Below are positions 56,692 to 64,000 of a stretch of 64,000 bases of DNA, piece by piece (the first letter of the stretch is position 1; each line of letters starts with the position of its first letter). The position numbers and the translations under genes are program-made. The stretch comes from Lumnitzera littorea (lineage: Eukaryota > Streptophyta > Magnoliopsida > Myrtales > Combretaceae): NCBI GenBank assembly GCA_024138015.1, contig JAMXBB010000002.1, positions 49,966,469-50,030,468 on the forward strand. The letters are read 5' to 3'. Below the pieces are notes generated by a model. It saw only the letters and a list, made by a program, of their open reading frames with translations. It had not been told where the DNA came from and did no database searches.

Positions 56692-57640
56692 GACATCCCA
56701 TTTTTGTTTCCTTTTTATTTAAAAATTTTTAGAATAGGGTAATGGGTCCTAATTTAGAAAAAAAAAAAAGTAAAAAAAGAGAGGAGATAATGGTAAGTTT
56801 AGTTTATTTTATTCAAGAGTTAAGTAAAAAATAAATGAAATAGAATAAAGTAAAATCATATTAACAAAAATTAAAATTAGAAAATTGTTTTATTACTTAG
56901 AAAAATCTTTTTCCAAGTAAATAAAATAAAATGAACCTTTTGTTTCATATTAGGATCTTTTAGAACTTTTCAAAAATAAATAAAACGATTAGGATCCTTT
57001 CAAAAAATTTTCAAAATAAATTAAAAAGACTAAAGAAATCTAAGCCTAACTCTTTTCCAAAATAAAAGAGATCAACTCGCTAATATTTTCGAAAAAGAAC
57101 AATGTATGTTTGATCTCAAATAGCAGGTATATAGGTGCCTCTGAGGCAATGTAAAAAATGAAAAAAATTAGTTTTTTTCACTTTTAGCTTGATTTTCTCA
57201 ATTTGGTAAAAAATGAAAAATAATTTTCCTTTTTTTAGAATTATTCAATTAAAAGTAATTTAAATAGATTGTGTTGTAATTATAAAAGGTGATTTTAGGA
57301 ATTAAATCTAAATTTGGAAAGTTTGTAGTATCCTTAAGGGTTTAAAAAACCTAACCCCTAAACTTGTTTCTTTAATTTTCCAAAACCTTTTTCTAAAATT
57401 GGTTTTCTCTCGTGCAAACTAGTGTCTAGATCAAAATCAAATCCACTCATTTGGTTTTGACCTAAACCGTTCCCTGATTTTGATCAGATGGTGACTCCAA
57501 AAGTTTACAAAACTCTTTTAAAAAGTTAGTTTTTCTTTAAACCTTAATTGAGGACCAATATTAAATGGGGAATGTTTAATATTGATCGGTTTATGGAAGA
57601 CTTATAAAAATTGAGAAAAAATCAAGCTCGACAAACTTGA
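56692..57640 (+). mobile_element. LTR-like block, TGTAGACA family
   Basis: Starts TATAGACATCCC then ATTTTTG, continuing with GGGTAATGGGTCCTAATTTAG. This aligns with the reverse complement of the LTR start at 63282-63200. The family motif TTGATCAGATGGTGACTCC at 57479-57497 and the phrase GATCGGTTTA near 57575 also align with other copies. Shorter than the copies at 29463 and 60.9-63.3 kb, so probably internally deleted. Confidence 0.5.
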
Positions 57641-58394
57641 GTAAAAAAGTCCTTTACATATATATATTTTTTATTATTTAATTGTTTTAAGGCTATGTGG
57701 ATCATTCTAAAAATAAGTTAGATGATTTAGCTTTAGGTTTTTGAAACCTAATGTAAATTTGGCCTAAGGAGTTATTTAATAAGAATTAAATGGTTGCATC
57801 AATTGATGAGAAGCTCTACAGCATACTACGCGTGATTTTTTTTTTTAAACAGTCACATGTTGAGCAAGTGAAGTCTTCTTCCTAAGCAGCAACCAGGCAC
57901 TAGAAAAAACAAGAAGAGAGAGAGAGATAGCTCAATCCGATTTTCTTTTGTTAAATTTGATTTGTTTCTAATGAATCTTCATTGCAAATCTATTCATTAT
58001 TCAACACTAGATGCATCATTTATTAAAAGATTTGCATTAACACTAAAAATCAGATCAAATAAAATGGATAAACTTAAGCTTTCTCTCTCTATAAATTGGA
58101 ACAATTCGATTTAGCCATATCTAGGAGAGAAAATCAAAATCTAAATGTGTTTATATATATACTTGAACATAGAAAACAAGAACACACAACCAGATTCACG
58201 TAGAAACCTAAAAAATTGAATCAAGAACTTCCTCTCTCTAACCATCGTCGGCTACTCTCCCCTTCCACCACACGATTGCACCAAACACTACTACCTACTT
58301 GAAACGTCCACCCCCATAGGCTTGTTACTACCCAAAATCCCTAGTCTAGTCATCCTCGTTCCTTGCTACAACACCACTACCTTCAACTAAACAA

Positions 58395-58399
58395 ACCCC
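58395..58399 (+). repeat. Target-site duplication, left copy
   Basis: ACCCC before the solo LTR; repeated at 59252-59256. Confidence 0.75.
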
Positions 58400-59251
58400 T
58401 GTTGTACCTAAGAGCTTAGTTATCACTAGGACTTACCATAGTAGATTTGAACCAATGAGTCCTTCGAAATATCGAAGAAACTTAGAGTGAGTAGGTCGAT
58501 GACGTGAAGCTGCTTAGAGGATATGACCACCTACAAACATAACACGACTTGATACTTCACTTGATATGACGTATAAGTTAATGTCAAGGTCCACCCGCTA
58601 CTAATCTTGAACTATTCTGCAAGATTAGATAAGAGTGTATGAAAATGGACTTGGAGAGGTTGTCTCACAAGAATAGTATATTCGATGTTTATTTTGTAAG
58701 GTAAGATGATTTCGACTTATAAGAAGAAGGGATTATTTATAGTAAATCGCTAGGACAAAATTACAAATAAAGAAATTACAAAAAAGCATACATAAAAGGG
58801 GATTCTTAGTACATACAAAAAAGGGTAAAAAGGATAAACAACAAAAAGAGAAAAATAGTACAATATCAGATGAAATGGATAGGTGGTAATGCAACATTGG
58901 TTCCGTACAAAGATTCTCTAGGTATAGCAGCTAAGTGGAAACAACTTATGGCGGTATCGAGGATTATCAAGACAAGAAAGGGATGTAGTAAGTATTGGTA
59001 CTTGGCCAGAAGAGAAGTACTTGGCCGATACTCAGCAAGAAGCTCTTGACAACTGGAGGTTTGATCATTCGATACAAGAGGGAGAAAAGAGAGCAGGGTA
59101 TAACCTTCCAGAGTTGTCAAGGAATTCAGCTATCCTTCTTCTACATAAAGTTTCTTGTCATTAGCAGGTTAACGAGAGAGTATTCTTTGGACAGGATTGG
59201 AGGCTTCAGAGCTGTGTATGAATAAGAGGACCAGTGGTTGGTAGCTCATCA
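58400..59251 (-). mobile_element. Gypsy solo LTR (852 bp) of the gypsy 1/2 family
   Basis: Reverse complement starts TGATGAGCTACCAACCA and ends TAGGTACAACA, as in the LTRs at 19551, 25159 and 26917. The early region (AGCAGGGTATAACC near 59093) is the variant of gypsy 1. TATAAATA (minus) at 58734-58741. TSD ACCCC on both sides. No internal region follows, so recombination between its two LTRs has removed the rest. Confidence 0.85.
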
Positions 59252-59256
59252 ACCCC
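59252..59256 (+). repeat. Target-site duplication, right copy
   Basis: ACCCC, as at 58395-58399. Confidence 0.75.
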
Positions 59257-62200
59257 CAAGCTAGCCATGACCACCATCGCCACCTGTTATCTTAATAGCC
59301 ACTAAACATAAAGCCAACACCATCACCTTACTCCTTACACCTACAAACCCCAAAATACGTTGTTCTATAGCATTAAATCACCCCTAGTCGTGTTGTCCAA
59401 TAGCCATTGTCGTCTACCACCTTACACCACCATTGCAACCACCATTAAATACCAAAACACTATTACCATTAGGGCTTTTTGTTAATGAGCTTCTAATGGA
59501 AATGAGGTTTCCTGCTTGAAATAACTCGCAAAGTTGCCTTTAGCATGTTGTCTTGGCTATTCGATCAAATGTGACTCGAGAGTTGCCCATAGTACCGAAC
59601 CCAACTTGCACCTGTTACGTAGATTTGGTTGATTTGTTTTTTTTTTTTTTCCTTTTCTTTATTCACTTTTTCCTTTTGTGATTTTTGTTTTTATAATTAT
59701 CCATACTAACTTTATTTATCTTTCATATTGGTCTATAGTTTTAATTATCTAAGTTCTCACTTTTTTTTTTTTTATATTCATGCATCATGTGTGCATTATT
59801 CAAGTTTGCATGATATGGTAAATTTATATGATTAGTTTTATTATTTAATATTTCATGTTTACTAACCTAATTTTCGCAAGTTTATTATTTTTGGCGTTTG
59901 TGCTTAGTGTTACAAAGTAAGGTTTTCTTTTTTGTTTTTTTTTTTTTTTTTATAAAATTGCATCTTTTGCATATTTTTATTAAATTTGCACCTTATTGTA
60001 GGAGTTTTCATTGTTTTATTAAAATATCAACTTTTTATTAAAATTGTATATTGCATGTTTTCTTTAAATTTGCTCAGCAAGATCTGCATATTTTCGCAAA
60101 TTTGCATATTAGCACATTTTTCACATACTTGCTTCTTGCATTTAAAAATTGTAACCTTTTTACCAATTAGGAACTTTAGGACTTAAAAAAAATATTCATT
60201 TTGTCATGTAGTCGATTTTTCAAAATAAGGAAAATCTTAATTTTGGTTTCTTTCAAAAGTAGGTTCTTTTTAGGGTTTCTTTTTTTTTTTTAAATTCAAG
60301 CAATAAGAATTAAGGTTTCTTTTTAGGTTTTTTTTTCCTTTTTTTTAAAAAATAAATTGGCCAAAAATGTAAACCTGACATTTTTTTTAAATATAAAATC
60401 AACCAACACACTAAAGTTTTCTAAAAAAGAAAAGAGAATTACGTTAGTTTGATCTCGATTAACAAGCATATAAGCATTTTAACGACAACCATAAAAATTG
60501 AAAAGCTTTTTAATTTTTTAGAAAAATTTGTAATAAAATATTATAAAAAATCATTTTTTCATCCACTTTTTGCATATTTTTGCGTATTTTGCATTTTTAG
60601 AAAAATCACAAAAAATAAAAGCCCATTACTTAGCTTTTTTAATTCTTATGTGGTGACTTTTTCTTAACTTGTTAGCCTTCGAACTCAATTTTCCTGCTTA
60701 AAATTTTCTAAAAAATTAATTTTGAGAAAATTCATGGATCAGTGGCTAAATTAAGGTTTTTCCATTAAAAAACCCTAATTTCATATTTTTACTAGTTTTT
60801 ATTAGTTGGTAACTATCGAGCCTAGTTTTTCACCTCCCAATTTTTAAAATTTAATTAAATTTTCTTTAAACCGATCAGTATTAAACTCTTCCCATTTAAT
60901 GCAAACCTTCGACTGGGGTTTAAAGAAAATCGGTTTTTAACTTGAAAATGTATTGAAGTCGCTATCCGACCGGAGTCAAGAAAAAATGTAAGTTATAACC
61001 AATTAGGTATATTAGTTATGACTTAACTACTAAGCTTAATGAGAAAAACCAATTTTATAAAAGAAACGGTTTTAAAAATCAGAGATCTAGATTCGAGGGT
61101 TTGAAATTTTAATCTCTTTCAAGTACCACTAACTTTCTAAATTTAATTTTAACTTTAAAAATCACTTTTCAATTTTAAAAGATAGAGCTTGATTATTTAC
61201 CTAAATGGGATTAGACATACGTAGTTCTTTTTGTAAAACTTTAGTGGGTTTTGTTTATTTTAATTTTGAAATTACGCCAGATTTACATTTTTAACCCAAT
61301 CTAGTTTATTGAAAAAAAATTTTAAAAAAAGGTCTTAAATAGGGAATTTTATTTTTTTGAAAAATTCTAAAGTGTCCTAATTTGGAAAGGTTCCATTTAT
61401 TTTTGTTTCATTTTTGGAAATTTTAATTTTCTAGATGATAAGACAATTTTATAATATTTTCAATTTATTATTATTTTTATTGACTTATTTTTTTTTATTT
61501 TATCTAAAACTAAAAAAAAAAAATAAACTATTCTTTTTCTTGTTTTTTTTTTTCATTTTATTATTACATTTACATTCAAAAATAAAATAACAAAAACAAT
61601 AATTATAAAAAAAAATAAAACAAAATACAAAATGATCAAATGGATGAAGGCAGGACTAGGGGAAGAGCACGGGTTGGACCGGGTTGGGCTTAGGTTACGG
61701 GTCGAATGACTCAACTCACATGTACTGCATGTGATTGGCCGAGGAAGATGAAGAACACTAGTGAAAGGCTTGATCCGAGCTTATCCAAGCACCAAATGAG
61801 TGGTGGAGCTCGGTTTGGTGCGAATTTTATTGGGGAATGGGGGTTTGGAGAAGTGCTACGGCTCAGGGTGGCTATTTAGGTGATGTTTGTGAGTGGTGGT
61901 CAGCAGTGGTTAATGGGGGGCCTGAGCAGTGACTACTAGGGTTGAATGATGGGTTAGGATTAGGGTTTTGGAGTATGGTGAGGCTTGGGGTAAAGTTGGT
62001 TTCGTGCTGCTGGCCATGGTGATTGCGAGTGGGCTATAGTGGTTGTGAGTGGGTCATGGTGGTAGTGAAGGTTTGGCTATGGCAGTTGTTGCTAGGGGGC
62101 ATGGTAATGAATGAGGAAGGTTGGGTTTAACTTCTAGGAGCTTGAGGATAATGGCTACGAGGTAAGCTTGGTCGAAAGAGCTTCAATTCAAAGCTTATCC

Positions 62201-62312
62201 TAGAGAGAGAAAGATACGACTAATGGAGAGAGGAGGAGCTCGAATTAGTGTTTACGAGTAGATTCTAATGTTCGTGTATCATTTTTTGTATGTCCAAGAC
62301 TCCTATTTATAC

Positions 62313-62322
62313 ATCAAGTCAA
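62313..62322 (-). promoter_or_regulatory. TATA box of the minus-strand LTR
   Basis: TATAAATAGG on the minus strand, about 965 bp into the LTR. Confidence 0.6.
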
Positions 62323-62610
62323 CTTAGAAATCAAGGAAAGCCAAGATTTGAGTTAAGTGCAAATTCCTAGATTTTCAGTTTTTTTTCCCACTTTTAGAGC
62401 TCAATTTGAATGCATTTTTGATCGAATCTGGATGCATTCTTTGATTCTATTCTAAGTAGGCCAAGTGGTGAACAAGATTAGTATAAGAAATCATGCTTAT
62501 GTGTGAAATTTGTGCAAAAATTTAGGCTAAAGTGAAGGGGTCGGGTTTATTTTGCTAGGGAAAGCAAAGAAAAATGTGGGAAAAAGAAAGAAAAGGGAGA
62601 GAAAATGCTG

Positions 62611-62713
62611 ACGTAACACTACGTCAACCATGTTGACCAACCATATGTTGCCACGTGTCCTTACGTGACACGTGGCGCCACGTCAATACGCGTCTAACTC
62701 GATATTGCCACGT
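62611..62713 (-). promoter_or_regulatory. Cluster of seven ACGT cores (G-box/ABRE-like)
   Basis: ACGT occurs at 62611, 62621, 62653, 62663, 62670, 62680 and 62710. Three lie in CACGTG or CCACGTGTC contexts, the core of plant G-box and ABA-responsive elements. The cluster is 290-400 bp upstream of the TATA box on the same strand. Function is inference. Confidence 0.6.
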
Positions 62714-63282
62714 GTCAAGACATGTAATGTAATGAGAACTAGATATGTAGCAGTTCATGATTATCTGAAAAAAAATTAAAAGCTTTTATATACCTTCGCC
62801 AAGATTCAAACCCTTGACCTCATACTCTAACCCAATGCTAAGTCCATTTGCTTATCTGCTAGACTGTTGACTTTTGTCTTGTCTATATGTGCAATAAAAT
62901 TGTATATATGAATTAGGCCAGTTTAAATCCAAACTTAGTCCCAATGGTCCCATTCCTCAATTTATTAAAATTAAAAATCTATTCTATTAAATCATTATTT
63001 TCTAAATTCTATAAAACTTCTATTCTCAAATTTTTTCTGACTTTTCAATTTTCTAAATTTTTCCAAAATTTTTTCACCTTTTTTTTCTGTATTTTCCAAA
63101 TTTCTTATTTTTTGCATTTTTTCCTATCTTTTCTTTTTCTTTTTATTTTTCTAAATTTCTTATTTTTTGGATTTTCTTTAATTTTTCTATTTGTTGTGTT
63201 TTTTCCTGATTTAAGACCCATTATCCTATTGAAATAAAATAAAATAAAATAAAATAAAAAGGGCAAAAATTGAGTGTCTACA

Positions 63283-63297
63283 ACTGTCCCTTTTTAT
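63283..63297 (-). promoter_or_regulatory. Polypurine tract beside the minus-strand LTR
   Basis: ATAAAAAGGGACAGT on the minus strand directly precedes the LTR start, marking this as the 3' LTR of an element whose interior lies to the right. Confidence 0.6.
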
Positions 63298-63423
63298 GGT
63301 GAAGTTTTAACAAAACTTTACCACAAAGATAAATAGACACTATTTTTGCCCTAGGGAAGACTTTATAACAACTAACTAACTATCTTAGACTCAATCTATT
63401 GGGGATTTGGTGAAGAAATAAAA

Positions 63424-64000
63424 CCTAGTTGTGTCTCTCTAGGCTCACTAACCTAAGCGGGAGCATCTCTTGGAGACTAACGACCCTAAGTTAGGATCAA
63501 TCTAACGAACTTGATCGTGCTTTTCTAGGCTCACTAACTTAGGCAAGAGTATCTTTCGGGGATTAGCAACCCTATGCTAGGATTGATCTAAAAGACCTGG
63601 TTGTGCCTCACTAGGCTCATTAACTTAAGCGGGAGCATCTCTTGGGGACCAGCAACGATAAGTTGGGATAGATCTAAAGGACTTAGTCGTGCCTCACTAG
63701 GCTCACTAACCTATGCGAGAGCATCTCTTAGGAACTAGCAACCTTAAGTTGAGATCGATCTAAAGAACCTGGTCATACCTCACTAGGCTCACTAACCTAG
63801 GTGAGAATGTCTTGCGAAGACTAATAACCTAAAGTTGAGATTGATCTAAAGAACCTGGTTGTACTTCTCTAAGCTCACTAACTTAGGTAGGAGCGTCTCT
63901 TGGAGATTAGTAACCTTAAGCTAGGATCGATCTAAAGGACTAGGTTGTACCTTATCAGGCTCACTAACTTAGGTGGGAGCATCTTTCAAGAACTAGCAAT
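63424..64000 (-). repeat. 86-bp tandem array, at least 6.7 units, runs off the window
   Basis: Units begin at 63424, 63510, 63596, 63682, 63768, 63854 and 63940, exactly 86 bp apart. Shared phrases: TAGGCTCACTAACCTA, GGGAGCATCTCTTGG, ACTAGCAACC, AAGTT, GGATCGATCTAAAG. No indels between units, only substitutions. It starts about 125 bp from the purine tract, so it lies in the 3' untranslated interior of the minus-strand LTR element. Confidence 0.95.

Larger units (their letters stand above)
57840..60860 (+). mobile_element. Plus-strand LTR of the TGTAGACA family, split by a solo LTR
   Basis: C-rich transcribed-type sequence at 58200-58394 continues at 59257-59630 across the inserted solo LTR, followed by T-rich text and the phrases AATTACGTTAGTTTGATCTC (60439) and TTAGTTGGTAACTATC (60804). 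These match the late part of the copy at 29463-31557. A TATAAATT lies at 58090. The end is at the inversion point near 60860. The start was not found. Confidence 0.4.
60850..63282 (-). mobile_element. Minus-strand LTR of the TGTAGACA family (about 2.4 kb)
   Basis: On the minus strand it begins TGTAGACACTC at 63282, immediately after a purine tract. It has an ACGT-rich region (62713-62611), a TATAAATAGG box (62322-62313), a CT- and C-rich transcribed part (62280-61640), A/T-rich text and the family motif ATAGCGACTTC (60964-60954). GATCGGTTTAAAG closes it near 60850. A (TAAAA)n run lies near its start (63234-63260). No coding frame inside. Confidence 0.6.

Noticed and set aside
57479..57497. 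Primer-binding site for a gypsy element (GATGGTGACTCC)
   Set aside because: The sequence after it (AAAAGTTT) does not continue the tRNA-Arg match, and homology among the copies runs straight through it, so it is probably internal to the LTR.
62944..63237. Phe/Leu-rich 97-residue frame resembling a membrane protein
   Set aside because: T-rich LTR sequence (TTT and TTC codons) near the minus-strand LTR start; no gene context.
63424..64000. CRISPR-like array or tRNA cluster
   Set aside because: Exactly periodic 86-bp units without spacers and without tRNA cloverleaf features.

Overview
This window is plant nuclear DNA, almost certainly from a flowering plant and probably a eudicot. It is AT-rich. 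Its coding traces belong to families specific to or typical of plant genomes: a plant L1-type LINE with a C-terminal RNase H, Ty1/copia and Ty3/gypsy LTR retrotransposons, and plant-mobile-domain, Transposase_28-like and Transposase_32-like extra reading frames. I see no host gene, rRNA, tRNA, origin or prokaryotic signal. Nearly every reading frame carries stops or frameshifts, so this is old repeat-dense heterochromatin, possibly pericentromeric. The species cannot be told from the sequence.

Layout. 1-6837: AT-rich noncoding flank with a polypyrimidine tract (4399-4566) and a faint LTR 3' end (to about 6619). 6838-32306: one nested transposon complex. The host element is a minus-strand LINE (poly-A end at 6850-6861, 5' end at 32295) bounded by an 11-bp target-site duplication at 6838-6848 and 32296-32306. 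Three insertions cut the LINE. The first is a 6.8-kb copia element (9502-16319, TSD AAAAT), itself cut by a 2.9-kb gypsy solo LTR (10589-13500, TSD TCTAC). The second is a damaged gypsy chromovirus (about 16938-27834), itself cut in its integrase by a complete sibling element (19551-26083, TSD CTCCA). The third is a 2.1-kb LTR-like block (about 29463-31557).

32307-35959: noncoding, with a possible hAT-type MITE (32981-33753) and a diverged 305-bp tandem duplication (34812-35420). 35965-42306: a full-length but decayed plus-strand copia element (TSD GCTAT). 42312-44160: noncoding with a G-rich tract. 44161 to about 48060: the 5' LTR, tRNA-Arg-like primer site and gag of a gypsy element, then a 40-bp minisatellite (about 20 copies) and an antisense plant-mobile-domain fragment. 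48061-52229: noncoding. 52230-53340 (minus) and 54640-56310 (plus): two further transposon-associated accessory reading frames. 56325-63282: a cluster of LTRs sharing TGTAGACA-type ends, including a head-to-head inverted pair meeting near 60.86 kb and a gypsy solo LTR (58400-59251, TSD ACCCC). 63283-64000: the 3' internal end of a minus-strand element, with a purine tract beside its LTR and an 86-bp tandem array that runs off the window.

Nothing here works together as a pathway. What the window shows is relative insertion history: LINE first, then three LTR elements into it, then two more inside those. Signals that look most worth following are the two tandem arrays inside LTR elements, the ACGT-core cluster in the LTR at 61-63 kb, the non-TG/CA copia termini, and the degenerate accessory reading frames.
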